Positions 15,747 to 24,434 of a stretch of DNA of 27,735 nucleotides are shown here, one piece after another (position 1 is the stretch's first letter; every line of letters starts with the position of its first letter). The notes under the pieces are model-generated. The model did not search any database, had not been told where the DNA came from, and saw only the letters and a list, made by a program, of their open reading frames with translations. The stretch comes from CAZQDP01 sp964592375 (lineage in GTDB: Bacteria > Bacillota > Clostridia > RUG12999). The translations under genes and the position numbers were made by a program. The stretch is taken from contig CAZQDP010000025.1 in the NCBI GenBank assembly GCA_964592375.1, positions 1-27,735 on the forward strand, in the 5' to 3' direction.

Positions 15747-16820
15747 ATGAGTGTAACAGAAAGAATTGCGAAACTACGCAAAATCATGGAAGAAAAGAAT
15801 ATCAGTGCCGCCCTGCTCACTGGCAGGAGCAATGTATTTTATTTTAGCGGCTTTAACGGTGATAGCGGAGACTTACTCATCACGAAAGAAGTTTGCTACA
15901 TTTTGGTGGACTCTCGATTTACAGAGCAAGCACTCATGCAAGCGGGTGCTTATCATGTGATTGATATTACCAAAGATTTAGATAAAAAGATTAGTGAAAT
16001 TATTCTCAGTCATCATATTAGCCATCTGTGGTTTGAGGATAGAAATACAAGCTTTGCGGCCTATACTGGTATGCAAAACAAGGTAAAGCCTGCATTGCTT
16101 GTTCCATCGGGTGCCGTACTGGAACAGCTCCGGCTTATCAAAGATGAGGAAGAGATTGAAAGCATTAAAAAAGCTGTTGAAATTTCTGATGCCGCTTTTT
16201 CTCATGTGCTTCGGTATATAAAAGCAGGCGTATCTGAAATTGAAATTGCGGCGGAAATTGAATATTTCATGCGAAAACACGGAGCAGAAAAGACTGCTTT
16301 TGATACGATTGCCATTTCAGGACCGAACACCTCACTGCCGCATGGGAAACCTACAGAGCGCAGAATTGCGCATGGTGATATGGTTATGCTGGATTATGGA
16401 TGCGTATATCAGGGATACTGCAGTGATATGACCAGATGCGTTGCCATTGGAAAGGTAAGTGCAAGGCAGCAGGAGATTTACAATGTGGTTTTATATACTC
16501 AGTTAAAGGTGCTTCATGCAATGAAATGTGGGGATGAAGGCGCAAAGATTGACGATTACGCAAGAGAAATTTTAAAATCTTTTGGGGTGGGTAAATTTTT
16601 TGGACATGGACTGGGCCACGGTGTGGGTCTTGATGTTCATGAAATGCCATCATTTAAAAGCAGTGGTGCCACACTATTGCCGGGCATGCTCATGACTGTG
16701 GAGCCTGGCGTTTACCTTCCCGGAGAATTCGGCGTTCGCATTGAAGATTTGGTTTTGATTAAGGAAAATGAGATTGAGGTATTAACCAAATCAACGAAGG
16801 AGCTATTGATATTATCATAG
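15747..16820 (+). CDS. M24 family Xaa-Pro aminopeptidase/dipeptidase
   Basis: 357 residues. Cytosolic dimetal peptidase removing N-terminal residues before proline. The creatinase-like N-terminal domain (about 1-130) precedes the pita-bread catalytic domain (about 138-357). All five metal ligands are visible: Asp216 (MLDYG), Asp227 (CSDMTR), His291 (GHGLGHGVGLDVHE), Glu319 (EPGVY) and Glu333 (RIEDLV). The start at 15747 has AAGGAG inside the end of aroQ and only 2 bases of spacing, so the genes are cotranscribed. Whether it acts on longer peptides (PepP-like) or only dipeptides (PepQ-like) is not decided by sequence; the length fits the short Firmicute PepP/YqhT group. Confidence 0.93.
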   Translation: MSVTERIAKLRKIMEEKNISAALLTGRSNVFYFSGFNGDSGDLLITKEVCYILVDSRFTEQALMQAGAYHVIDITKDLDKKISEIILSHHISHLWFEDRNTSFAAYTGMQNKVKPALLVPSGAVLEQLRLIKDEEEIESIKKAVEISDAAFSHVLRYIKAGVSEIEIAAEIEYFMRKHGAEKTAFDTIAISGPNTSLPHGKPTERRIAHGDMVMLDYGCVYQGYCSDMTRCVAIGKVSARQQEIYNVVLYTQLKVLHAMKCGDEGAKIDDYAREILKSFGVGKFFGHGLGHGVGLDVHEMPSFKSSGATLLPGMLMTVEPGVYLPGEFGVRIEDLVLIKENEIEVLTKSTKELLILS

Positions 16821-16879
16821 TGAAACTGCATTATTTTAGCTTTAAAAAGCATCGCATATAAATAATTGAAAGATTTTAC

Positions 16880-16908
16880 TTGATATTTTAATCAAATTAT
16901 AGTATGAT
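16880..16908 (+). promoter_or_regulatory. Promoter of efp
   Basis: TTGATA (16880-16885), a 17-base spacer and TATGAT (16903-16908), 33 bases before the efp start. It could give efp its own transcript in addition to readthrough from aroQ. Confidence 0.6.
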
Positions 16909-16941
16909 AAGAAATGATCATCATTGAAAGGAATGGATTAT

Positions 16942-17499
16942 ATGGTAAGTGCAGGAGATTTTAGAAACGGAGTAACCTTTGATGTGGACGGCAACGTGTT
17001 TCAGGTAGTATGGTTTCAGCATGTGAAACCGGGCAAAGGCGCCGCATTTGTAAGGACAAAAATTAAAAATGTGATATCAGGTGCTGTAGTTGAGCGAACT
17101 TTTAATCCCTCGGACAAGTATCCGAAAGCACATATTGAGCGTAGGGATATGCAGTATTTATACAGCGATGGGGATTTATATTATTTTATGGACAAAGAAA
17201 CCTTTGATCAACTACCCTTAAATAAGAAAATATTAGAGGATTCACTACCGTACATGAAAGAAAATATGGAAGTCAAAGTGCTTTCTTACAAGAACAGTGT
17301 TTTTGGCGTTGAACCGCCAAACTTTGTGGAATTGCAAATCGTGGATACAGAACCCGGCTTTAAAGGCGATACGGCAACAGGTGCAACCAAACCAGCTACT
17401 CTGGAAACCGGATGTGTTGTGAGTGTTCCGTTGTTTATAGAAACAGGTGAGGTTATTCGTGTTGATACTCGCAATGGCGAGTATATGGAAAGAGTATAA
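16942..17499 (+). CDS. efp: Translation elongation factor P
   Basis: 185 residues, the standard length. EF-P binds ribosomes stalled on polyproline stretches and promotes peptide bond formation. The three beta-barrel domains are present: KOW-like (1-63), OB (64-126) and C-terminal (127-185, ending DTRNGEYMERV). The loop KPGKGAA carries Lys32 at its tip, the position modified in Bacillus-type EF-P, rather than Lys34 or Arg32 of other bacteria. No EpmA/EpmB or EarP gene is nearby. I choose ATG 16942 because GAAAGG lies 10 bases upstream; an ATG 9 bases earlier is too close to it. Confidence 0.97.
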   Translation: MVSAGDFRNGVTFDVDGNVFQVVWFQHVKPGKGAAFVRTKIKNVISGAVVERTFNPSDKYPKAHIERRDMQYLYSDGDLYYFMDKETFDQLPLNKKILEDSLPYMKENMEVKVLSYKNSVFGVEPPNFVELQIVDTEPGFKGDTATGATKPATLETGCVVSVPLFIETGEVIRVDTRNGEYMERV

Positions 17500-17542
17500 G
17501 GGAAATACTACAATTCATATGAATGAAAGGGAGGGTTTTAAT

Positions 17543-17938
17543 ATGTCATACATTAAGGAAAGAGTATCTTATCTCAAAGGCTTAGCAGAAGGTCTGAAAG
17601 TTTCAGAAAGTACATCAGAGGGCAAACTCATCACGGCTATGCTGGATGTTTTGGAGGATATCTCCGATGAGCTTGATCTCATTACAGCAGAACAAGAGGA
17701 TATGAGTGATATCCTTGCAGATATGGGCGACTATTTAGACGAAGAAGATTTTGATGAAGACGATGAAGATGAAATGGACTATTTTGAAATTGAATGTGAA
17801 AAATGTGGCCATAAGCTTTGCATCGATGAAGATATGCTGGATTCGGAAGAGGACATCAAATGTCCATCTTGCGGTGAAATCATTGAAATTGAATTCGACT
17901 GCACTTGCGACGACGACGATTGCGACTGTCATCACTAA
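17543..17938 (+). CDS. Small acidic zinc-ribbon protein (CD1247-like)
   Basis: 131 residues. The N-terminal 1-60 is helical and likely coiled-coil. An extremely acidic stretch (61-80, mostly Asp/Glu) leads to a zinc-ribbon-like part with CEKCGHKLC (85-93) and CPSC (107-110), then a Cys/Asp-rich tail with Cys120, Cys122, Cys127, Cys129 and two terminal His. Proteins of this make-up follow efp in many Clostridia and are known as the CD1247 family, with misleading names such as AraC-type regulator; no function is established to my knowledge. AAGGGAGG precedes the ATG and it lies 43 bases after efp. The tail could bind a second metal. Confidence 0.85.
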   Translation: MSYIKERVSYLKGLAEGLKVSESTSEGKLITAMLDVLEDISDELDLITAEQEDMSDILADMGDYLDEEDFDEDDEDEMDYFEIECEKCGHKLCIDEDMLDSEEDIKCPSCGEIIEIEFDCTCDDDDCDCHH

Positions 17939-17953
17939 TGTAGCATATGAGAA

Positions 17954-17985
17954 AAGCAGGACTTCATTTTAGTCCTGCTTTTTTT
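17954..17985 (+). terminator. Rho-independent terminator, probably bidirectional
   Basis: A 10-base stem AAGCAGGACT/AGTCCTGCTT (17954-17963 and 17971-17980) with a 7-base loop and a T run. It sits between convergent genes and can serve the zinc-ribbon gene and trmB. Confidence 0.9.
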
Positions 17986-17993
17986 AATGCACT

Positions 17994-18635
17994 TTAAGAA
18001 AACGTAGCCTCTAAGTAGCAGATTGAGATTCGACTTTCAAAAAATAGCTGCTCATATTCTGTCATCACATTTTTTGGCACAAGACCACTGCTGTGCAGGT
18101 CCATTGTTATGCTACGCAGTGTCATGCCATATGCGGTCATGGATGCGATGGAAAAATCGAACAAAGGACGATTATCCGTTTTAAATATAATTTTACCTTC
18201 AGAAACCATAATGTTTTTATAAATATCCAAAAAACCTTTATATGTCAGTCGGCGCTTTTCGTGCCTTTTTTTATGCCATGGATCACAAAACTGAATATAT
18301 ATTTGGCTGATTTCCCCTTGTGCGAAAAACGCTGACAACAGTATTGCATCCATTGATAGAAACATTAAATTCGTAGGCTGAGCAATTTGTGCCTTTTCAA
18401 GGGCAAGCACCAAAACATCCGAGCATTTTTCGATGGCAATAAAATTTATATTCGGATGCATTGCGGCAAGTTCAGTAATGAACTTGCCTTTTCCGCAGCC
18501 GATTTCAATATGGATAGGATTGGTATTGCCAAATATCGTATGCCATTTCCCTTTATATTGTTCCGGTGCTTTGCATAGATAAGTTGCGCATTTTTCTATT
18601 CTCTCTTTTGTATATTTTTTTTTACGTATTCTCAT
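17994..18635 (-). CDS. trmB: tRNA (guanine-N7-)-methyltransferase
   Basis: 213 residues. Transfers methyl from SAM to N7 of G46 in the tRNA variable loop. Motif I, EIGCGKGKF (44-52), binds SAM. The family signature CDPWHKKRHEKRRLT (117-131) includes the catalytic Asp118. FKTDN (151-155) is also typical. It lies 21 bases after the penicillin-binding protein gene stop on the same strand, so is probably cotranscribed. The start at 18635 is the most upstream ATG in the frame. Confidence 0.95.
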   Translation of the reverse strand: MRIRKKKYTKERIEKCATYLCKAPEQYKGKWHTIFGNTNPIHIEIGCGKGKFITELAAMHPNINFIAIEKCSDVLVLALEKAQIAQPTNLMFLSMDAILLSAFFAQGEISQIYIQFCDPWHKKRHEKRRLTYKGFLDIYKNIMVSEGKIIFKTDNRPLFDFSIASMTAYGMTLRSITMDLHSSGLVPKNVMTEYEQLFFESRISICYLEATFS

Positions 18636-18656
18636 TTGAACCTCAACTATATTTGA

Positions 18657-20906
18657 TTAATTTGCAATAGGAACAGGGGCAGTAGTTTTAACAGCCGGTT
18701 TTGGGGTAATTAGCTCTTGCCCACTTTGCGAAGCTGTAGTATTTACTGGTGTGCTTCCATCCGTCACTGTTTCGGAAGGCGGCGTTGGTCCCGTGCTGGG
18801 CGAAGATTCCGGTGTTGGAGAAGGAGATGGGGAGGGGGTAGGCGCTCCCTTGTGAACACCATCACACATAATCTTCGGTACAGTTCCGGCTTTAAACTCA
18901 TCTGTGTTCAGCGGACAGGTATCCAATGGTCTGTTTCCACTGTATTTACATACCGTTGCAGTGACAATACCTTGCGGTTTTTCAAACGACTTGTTTTTCA
19001 GCCCATCATGCAGTCCAGTCATTACCAACTTCCATAGCTTGTGTGCAGTAAAGCCTGTAGTAGAATAGGGCATGGGTGCCGGGATGTCATATCCATACCA
19101 AACACCGGCAATATAATATGGGGTATAGCCAATATACCACCTATCCTTATCATCACTGGTTGTTCCCGTTTTCCCGGCAGATGGCATGCGAGAAGCCAAA
19201 AGGGAGGGCCTTCCCAAGGGACCTTCAGCTGTGGATTTTAGAATGCTAGTCATTAAATATGCGGTTTGAGGAGAAAAAACTTGCTCCGTCTTTTTATGTT
19301 TTTCGAGGATCACTTTATTATTCTGATCAAGCACCTGAGTATACGTATATGGATTGCTATAAATGCCTTCATTTGCAAAAGAAGCATATGCCGCAGTTAA
19401 TTCCTTTACTGTAACACCCGTTGACATACCGCCAAGTGCTAGTGCGCTTAAGTTTTTATCCTGCTTTCCATCCAGCGTGGATATTCCAAGCTTTTCGGTT
19501 AAATAGGCATAAGAGGTTTCTGCACCCAGCATTTGACCAATTTTAATGGCAGGAATATTCATGGAATCGATCACTGCCTCACGAATTGTAACAGCGCCCT
19601 TGAATGAATTGTAATAGTTTTTCGGTTCCCAATCTCCAATTTTTATTGTTTCATCAATCACAACTGAAGCGGGAGCAATGAGATTTTTCTCAATTGCCGG
19701 ACCATAAATGGAAACAGGCTTAATGGAGGAAGCCGGCTGCCTTGGCGAATCAATGGCTCTATTGAGGACCATATCAGCAGATTTAGGGCCCGCACCACCA
19801 ATTAGACCAATAATAGCACCGGTATACGGATCCATAACAACCATAGCAGCTTGGGGTTGCACACTACCCTTTAGCTTAGGAAAATTTTTCATATCATAAA
19901 ATACTTTTTCCATATCTCTTTGAAGTGCAACATTGACGGTAGAATAAATTTTTAAACCATTATTATATATCAATTTTTTTGCAGCAGCTTCAGACATCTT
20001 CTTTTCGTTAATTAAATCCTGCACAACCTCTTTGATCAAGGCTTCGGTAAAATAAGATTGGTAATTCGTGCGGTTTGCGGCAGAACCATTTTTATTAAAC
20101 ACAAGCTTTTCTTTGACCGCGTCATCACGCTCCTGGGGCGAAATTTTACCAAGCTCTAGCATTTTTGCAAGCACAACTTCCTGCTTGCGTTTATTCTCCT
20201 CGGGATTGACAAAAGGGTCAAACCGTGTAGGAGACTGAGTAATGCCGGCAATACAAGCAGCCTCAGCAATGCTGAGCTTTGAAACATCTTTGTTAAAATA
20301 ATTCAAAGAAGCGGCTTGAACGCCGTAGCAACCCTCCCCAAGATAAATAATATTCATATAATATTCAAGGATTTGTTCCTTGTTCATCTGCGTTTCCAGT
20401 GCCACAGCACGAAACATTTCACGGATTTTCCTGTCCGGTTTTGCGGATTTGTCTCCCGTAATGTTTTTCACAAGCTGTTGCGTAATGGTGCTTCCGCCGT
20501 AGTCTGAAGAACCTTTTAACACAAAATTAATCACAGCACCAAATGTGCGCTTGATGTCTACACCAAAATGACCGAAATAGCGTTCATCTTCAATGGCAAC
20601 AAACGCATTGCCCATATGCTTTGGAATGTTATCCGTAGAAACCCACATGCTATTGAGATCGGCCCCCAAATGCTCATATTCTACATATTCACCGGACTGT
20701 TCAAGACCATATACATAGGAAGTTACATTCAGCTGATAGTCACCAATATCAAAATTAAGAGCCTCCACAATATAGGTTGATACGAAGCCAGCCCCGACAA
20801 GGCAAGAGATGATACCGATTGTAAGTAGTAGTATGCCAAAACCTTTGAAGAATGTTGTAAGACTGCTTTTCTTCCTTACCTTTTTCCCTTTGCTACCAAG
20901 AACCAT
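18657..20906 (-). CDS. Class A penicillin-binding protein (PBP1a type)
   Basis: 749 residues, a bifunctional peptidoglycan synthase. One membrane anchor (about 20-48) follows a basic cytoplasmic start. The GT51 glycosyltransferase domain (about 80-255) shows EDERYFGHFGVD with catalytic Glu106, GGSTITQQLVKN and KIREMFRA with Glu163. The transpeptidase domain (about 350-640) has SSIK (Ser393 nucleophile, Lys396), SMN (448-450) and KTGT (579-582). The C-terminus is a Ser/Pro/Thr-rich tail with SPSPSPTP, probably wall-spanning; no PASTA domain is present. AGGTGG precedes the ATG. Its neighbours trmB and sigK do not point to a special role, though sporulation-stage cell wall synthesis is possible. 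Confidence 0.95.
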   Translation of the reverse strand: MVLGSKGKKVRKKSSLTTFFKGFGILLLTIGIISCLVGAGFVSTYIVEALNFDIGDYQLNVTSYVYGLEQSGEYVEYEHLGADLNSMWVSTDNIPKHMGNAFVAIEDERYFGHFGVDIKRTFGAVINFVLKGSSDYGGSTITQQLVKNITGDKSAKPDRKIREMFRAVALETQMNKEQILEYYMNIIYLGEGCYGVQAASLNYFNKDVSKLSIAEAACIAGITQSPTRFDPFVNPEENKRKQEVVLAKMLELGKISPQERDDAVKEKLVFNKNGSAANRTNYQSYFTEALIKEVVQDLINEKKMSEAAAKKLIYNNGLKIYSTVNVALQRDMEKVFYDMKNFPKLKGSVQPQAAMVVMDPYTGAIIGLIGGAGPKSADMVLNRAIDSPRQPASSIKPVSIYGPAIEKNLIAPASVVIDETIKIGDWEPKNYYNSFKGAVTIREAVIDSMNIPAIKIGQMLGAETSYAYLTEKLGISTLDGKQDKNLSALALGGMSTGVTVKELTAAYASFANEGIYSNPYTYTQVLDQNNKVILEKHKKTEQVFSPQTAYLMTSILKSTAEGPLGRPSLLASRMPSAGKTGTTSDDKDRWYIGYTPYYIAGVWYGYDIPAPMPYSTTGFTAHKLWKLVMTGLHDGLKNKSFEKPQGIVTATVCKYSGNRPLDTCPLNTDEFKAGTVPKIMCDGVHKGAPTPSPSPSPTPESSPSTGPTPPSETVTDGSTPVNTTASQSGQELITPKPAVKTTAPVPIAN

Positions 20907-20949
20907 ATTTCCACCTGCTCTTTTTGCATTTTAATCTTTCATCTTATTA

Positions 20950-20978
20950 ATTATAATATAAAAATTTTATGAATACAA
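20950..20978 (-). promoter_or_regulatory. Promoter of the penicillin-binding protein gene
   Basis: On the minus strand, TTGTAT (20978-20973), a 17-base spacer and a perfect TATAAT (20955-20950), 44 bases before the ATG. Confidence 0.65.
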
Positions 20979-21049
20979 GATATTTATGAAAAATAGTATG
21001 AAAATTTAATATTATGGGAATATAAAAGTAATATCATGCTGAAGGGAAG

Positions 21050-21385
21050 ATGCAATTGAAGAATAAAATAATGCAATTCATCCTTGTTGGCATCATGTCA
21101 TTTTCTCTCGGATTTTATTCGGGTGATATGGCGGTGAAGAGAAATATAAAGAGCACAAGCACTATTGCGGATAGTGCAACAGAGCAGGAGAAATACATGC
21201 TGAGGTTATGGGATGACAGAATATGGCTTTATGAATTCGTCGATAGTACATGGCAACCAAGCATTTGTGCAGACGATATAGAACCTCTTTCTCTTCGCGA
21301 GGAGGATTACAATGCATTATATATTGGAATAGAAACAAGCGATAAACAGATGCTACTGAGCATGATTGAGGACTTTAGCAGCTAA
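21050..21385 (+). CDS. Small membrane-anchored protein with BofC-like C-terminal domain
   Basis: 111 residues. One N-terminal membrane or signal segment (about 8-24, FILVGIMSFSLGFYSG) and an extracytoplasmic remainder. Residues about 48-111 (YMLRLWDDRIWLYE, then a Leu/Asp-rich middle and GIETSD, ending MIEDFSS) resemble the BofC C-terminal domain of small clostridial proteins: Y.LR..+G.i.ly ... L...D...L..GI ... lieDySS. In Bacillus, BofC restrains SpoIVB signalling that leads to pro-sigma-K cleavage. Here the gene lies 111 bases upstream of sigK on the same strand, which makes the match more suggestive. GAAGGGA is close to the ATG. Similarity is by eye, so function is tentative. Confidence 0.65.
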   Translation: MQLKNKIMQFILVGIMSFSLGFYSGDMAVKRNIKSTSTIADSATEQEKYMLRLWDDRIWLYEFVDSTWQPSICADDIEPLSLREEDYNALYIGIETSDKQMLLSMIEDFSS

Positions 21386-21496
21386 GAAAAACCCAAATTA
21401 TATAAGGACTGGCACAACAGTAAATTACCTTGCATATAATATAAAACACCTAAAGAACGACGGTTTTTTGGGAAAATATTTTTTGAGGTGGTATAT

Positions 21497-22198
21497 ATGT
21501 TTGCGTATGCCCTCGGTTTACTTGCGCTTCTTGCAGTCAACACCTTTTTTTCTGCGTGTTATATAGGGAACACAGGTTCATTCCCGCAGCCGCTATCGCC
21601 CGAAGAAGAAGATTTCTATATTGAAAAATTCGGGAAGGGAGATCCGGAAGCCAAAAACGTTTTGATTGAAAGAAACTTAAGACTTGTAGCACATGTACTC
21701 AAAAAATACACATCCATTGGTTGTCGGGATAATGAAGATCTGATGTCCATTGGAACAATTGGTCTCATCAAAGGCATTACAACATTCAAAAACTCAAAAG
21801 GCACACGGCTTGCTACATATGCTGCTAAGTGCATTGAAAATGAAATTCTCATGTATATCAGAGCACAAAAAAAGCTTCAAAGCGAGGTTTCCTTTAGTGA
21901 ACCGGTTGGAACGGACAGAGAAGGAAACGAAATTACTTTTATGGACGTGGTGGGGGATGACGGTGAGCATGTATTTGAACAAGCCGCTTTGAAAATTCAA
22001 GTCAAAAGGCTGTATCAAAAAATGAAAGAAGTTCTGCAAAAACGCGAGCGGCTGATTTTAATGTGGCGCTATGGACTTAAAAATCAGCAGGTCAAGACCC
22101 AGAGCGAAATTGCAAGAGAACTTGGCATTTCTCGTTCTTATGTATCCCGCATAGAAAAACGAGCATTGGAAAAACTCAGCTGTATCACTGAAGAGTGA
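21497..22198 (+). CDS. sigK: Sporulation sigma factor K precursor (pro-sigma-K), uninterrupted
   Basis: 233 residues. Late mother-cell sigma factor controlling coat and cortex genes. A hydrophobic N-terminal pro-sequence (about 1-21, AYALGLLALLAVNTFFSAC) precedes YIGNTGSFPQPLSPEEE, matching the Bacillus pro-sequence junction and mature start, so processing by an SpoIVFB-type protease is expected. Region 2 contains RNLRLVAHVLKKY, EDLMSIGTIGLIKGI and GTRLATYAAKCIENEILMY; region 4 ends with SEIARELGISRSYVSRIEKR. The coding sequence is continuous with no skin-type element. The start ATG 21497 has GAGGTGG 5 bases upstream; an in-frame GTG three codons earlier overlaps that site. Confidence 0.96.
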   Translation: MFAYALGLLALLAVNTFFSACYIGNTGSFPQPLSPEEEDFYIEKFGKGDPEAKNVLIERNLRLVAHVLKKYTSIGCRDNEDLMSIGTIGLIKGITTFKNSKGTRLATYAAKCIENEILMYIRAQKKLQSEVSFSEPVGTDREGNEITFMDVVGDDGEHVFEQAALKIQVKRLYQKMKEVLQKRERLILMWRYGLKNQQVKTQSEIARELGISRSYVSRIEKRALEKLSCITEE

Positions 22199-22262
22199 AT
22201 GTGAATGATTTAAATGATCATCTTTGAGTTTTGTAGAAGAATATTCACAGAATTATGATGTG

Positions 22263-22299
22263 AAAGTTGCTCATTTTGATAAGATGGGCGACTTTTTTT
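22263..22299 (+). terminator. Rho-independent terminator after sigK
   Basis: A 12-base stem with G-U pairs (AAAGTTGCTCAT at 22263-22274 with ATGGGCGACTTT at 22284-22295) followed by a T run to 22299. Confidence 0.8.
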
Positions 22300-22370
22300 G
22301 TAAATGAAAGTTTTCTATTCTTTATTATAGTCGACTCTTCCTATTAATAAATGAATTTTCCGGTAATTAT

Positions 22371-22799
22371 TCATATTTTTTTACATTTCGGACAGTATCC
22401 ATAGATTTCTAATTTATGACCTGTTACTTCAAAATCCGTACTTTTATTCAGTGAGTTTTCGAGCTCTTTTAAAGGGCACTCATCAATATTAATAATCTTT
22501 GTACAACCTAAACAAATTAAATGGTGATGATGGCCCTCGTGAGCAATCGAAAATTTAGCGCATTGCCCCTCAATTAGCGTTGTTTTGGTAACAAGTTTTT
22601 TTGAAATCATTGCTTCTAAATTTCGATAGACCGTTGAAAGTGATGCATTAATGTTTGATTTGATAAGGTGCAAATATATTTCTTCAGCAGACATTGGAAT
22701 ATCAACACTTGTTAAATACTCCATGATGGCATGTCTCTGCTTCGTGCTTCTTAATCCGTTATTGAAAAGTACACCATTTTTTTCTGATTTTTGTGTCAA
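22371..22799 (-). CDS. zur: Fur-family metal-responsive repressor, probably zinc-responsive Zur
   Basis: 142 residues. The N-terminal winged helix includes the recognition helix in NASLSTVYRNLEAM (51-64). The dimer domain has the sensory site HEGHHHHLICLGC (87-99) and structural-zinc cysteines in two CxxC pairs, Cys96/Cys99 and Cys136/Cys139. As the last gene of the znu operon it is most simply the zinc sensor that represses that operon; Fur, PerR and Mur relatives cannot be excluded by sequence alone. The start appears to be TTG at 22799, since GGGAGGTG lies 5 bases upstream and no ATG is suitably placed. An AT-rich weak hairpin overlaps the stop and could end the operon. Confidence 0.88.
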   Translation of the reverse strand: MTQKSEKNGVLFNNGLRSTKQRHAIMEYLTSVDIPMSAEEIYLHLIKSNINASLSTVYRNLEAMISKKLVTKTTLIEGQCAKFSIAHEGHHHHLICLGCTKIINIDECPLKELENSLNKSTDFEVTGHKLEIYGYCPKCKKI

Positions 22800-22827
22800 A
22801 AAAACACCTCCCTATACGTAATTCTAT

Positions 22828-23667
22828 TCAGATAAATTTATTTTTCATGCTAAAGGTGACAAAATATATCAAGGCTGAAATGAGGGTGATCGTCGCTCCC
22901 GTTGCAGAACCCCAATAATAGGATAGGATAAGTCCTGCAATCCCTGAAATCATAGCAATTGCAATTGAATAAAGATGATACTGCCCCATGTTTTTTGCGA
23001 TATTGCGTGCTCCGGCACCGGGCAAGATTAAAAGTGAATTAATAATAAGAAGACCAACCCACTGGATGGAAATCGTGACAATAATTGCAATGACTACCGT
23101 AAATAATAACTCTATCGTGAATACCCTTATGCCGCGGCTTCCCGCGATGGACGAATGAATGCTTAAAACCAATAAATGATTAAATGCAACAATCCAAAAA
23201 GCAATAACAAGGATTAGCACGATAAAAACAAGTATAATGTCATTTGGGGAAACGCTGAGCAAATCACCAATTAATAGGTAAGAATATTTTTGAAAACCGC
23301 CGCCTTTGGATAAAATAACAAGTCCCAAAGATATTGCAGCGGATGAAAAAACACCAATGATGGTATCGGTTGACATCGTGTTTCCTCTTTTAATGACAAC
23401 AATAAAAATAGCAAAAATGATAGCGAAAACGATCATCGTCCAAATCGGTGTTTTTAGTCCCAAGAGTACACCAATGCCTATTCCGGTAAGTGCAGAATGC
23501 CCAATTGAATCAGAAAAAAAGGCCATTTTATTATTCACAACCATTGTACTCATAATTCCTAATATCGGCGTGATAATAAGCACTGCAAGTAATGCATTTT
23601 TCATAAAAAAGTGACTTGTAAAGGAAAATGGCAACACATAATCCACAAAGCTGTACCATAATTGCAT
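22828..23667 (-). CDS. znuB: Zinc ABC transporter permease
   Basis: 279 residues from the ATG at 23667, integral membrane with about eight hydrophobic segments, of the ABC-3 (ZnuB/MntB/TroC) family. Family features: FMKNALLAVLIITPILGIMS near the start, MAFFSDSIGHSALTGIGIG in the second helix region, and LLIINSLLILPGAGARNIAK, the ATPase-coupling and pore region. The ATG shares one base with the znuC stop (TAATG), implying coupling. A GTG four codons earlier is only one base from AAGGAG, so ATG is preferred though its spacing of 13 is long. Works with ZnuA and ZnuC to import zinc. Confidence 0.9.
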   Translation of the reverse strand: MQLWYSFVDYVLPFSFTSHFFMKNALLAVLIITPILGIMSTMVVNNKMAFFSDSIGHSALTGIGIGVLLGLKTPIWTMIVFAIIFAIFIVVIKRGNTMSTDTIIGVFSSAAISLGLVILSKGGGFQKYSYLLIGDLLSVSPNDIILVFIVLILVIAFWIVAFNHLLVLSIHSSIAGSRGIRVFTIELLFTVVIAIIVTISIQWVGLLIINSLLILPGAGARNIAKNMGQYHLYSIAIAMISGIAGLILSYYWGSATGATITLISALIYFVTFSMKNKFI

Positions 23668-24434
23668 TACGAAGAACACGCTCCTTTACCACTTTGATAA
23701 GAAATCCTACCGAAATCCTTCACAAAACAGGCGTTTTCAAACACTTCCTGAGGAGTTCCTGCACAGATGACTTTTTTATTGATATAAACAATTCTATCCG
23801 CATACTTAGCCACAAAAGGTAAATCATGTGAAATAATGATAATGGTCATATCGTATTTTTTGCGCAATTCAGATACGGTATGGTAGAAAACCTCCATTCC
23901 ACTGACGTCCACTCCTGAAACAGGCTCATCTAGCAGAAGAATATCGGGAATTGGGTCAAGCGCAAGTGCAAGAAGAACACGTTGCATCTCGCCTCCGGAT
24001 AAAGCGCCTAATCTTCTGTCTATCGTATATTCTACACCGAAGCTTTTCAAATTGTCAATGACCCTTTTGCGAAACTTCGCGGTGTGAAATAACCAAACAG
24101 GTCTATTCGATCTACATGCTGCAAAAAGATCTAAAACACTTGCCGGAGTCGTTTTATCAAAATCTAGCTGCTGAGGCACATAACCGATAAGGGGATGATT
24201 GATATGAGTTTCCTTTTCATCGTGGAATAAAAGCCTGCCCTTATGCGGTATTTCTCCCAAGATTGCTTTGAAAAGAGTGCTTTTTCCAGCACCGTTCGGG
24301 CCAATGATTGCGGTTAATTCACCGCAATGAATATGTAAATTCACATCGGTTATAATTTCGTTATTTCCTCGAGATACCGAGAAATTCTCGATCTTTGTAC
24401 AGCACAGGTTACAACTTTTTACTCTTTCTATCAT
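23667..24434 (-). CDS. znuC: Zinc ABC transporter ATP-binding protein
   Basis: 255 residues, ABC ATPase energising the ZnuB channel. Walker A GPNGAGKST (about 42-50), Q-loop in YVPQQLDF, signature LSGGEMQRVLLA, Walker B ILLLDEP followed by the D-loop SGVD, and the switch His in IISHDL. The N-terminus has a Cys-rich stretch (SCNLCCTK, 7-14) not needed for the fold, which could touch metal. The ATG starts immediately after the znuA stop with GAGG inside the end of znuA. Confidence 0.93.
   Translation of the reverse strand: MIERVKSCNLCCTKIENFSVSRGNNEIITDVNLHIHCGELTAIIGPNGAGKSTLFKAILGEIPHKGRLLFHDEKETHINHPLIGYVPQQLDFDKTTPASVLDLFAACRSNRPVWLFHTAKFRKRVIDNLKSFGVEYTIDRRLGALSGGEMQRVLLALALDPIPDILLLDEPVSGVDVSGMEVFYHTVSELRKKYDMTIIIISHDLPFVAKYADRIVYINKKVICAGTPQEVFENACFVKDFGRISYQSGKGACSS

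Noticed and set aside
21433..21440. CATATAAT as a sigma-E-type -10 box for sigK
   Set aside because: It fits the -10 pattern, but no convincing sigma-E -35 element lies at the right distance in this AT-rich spacer.
21497..22198. Skin-type interruption of sigK
   Set aside because: The reading frame is continuous from the pro-sequence through region 4.
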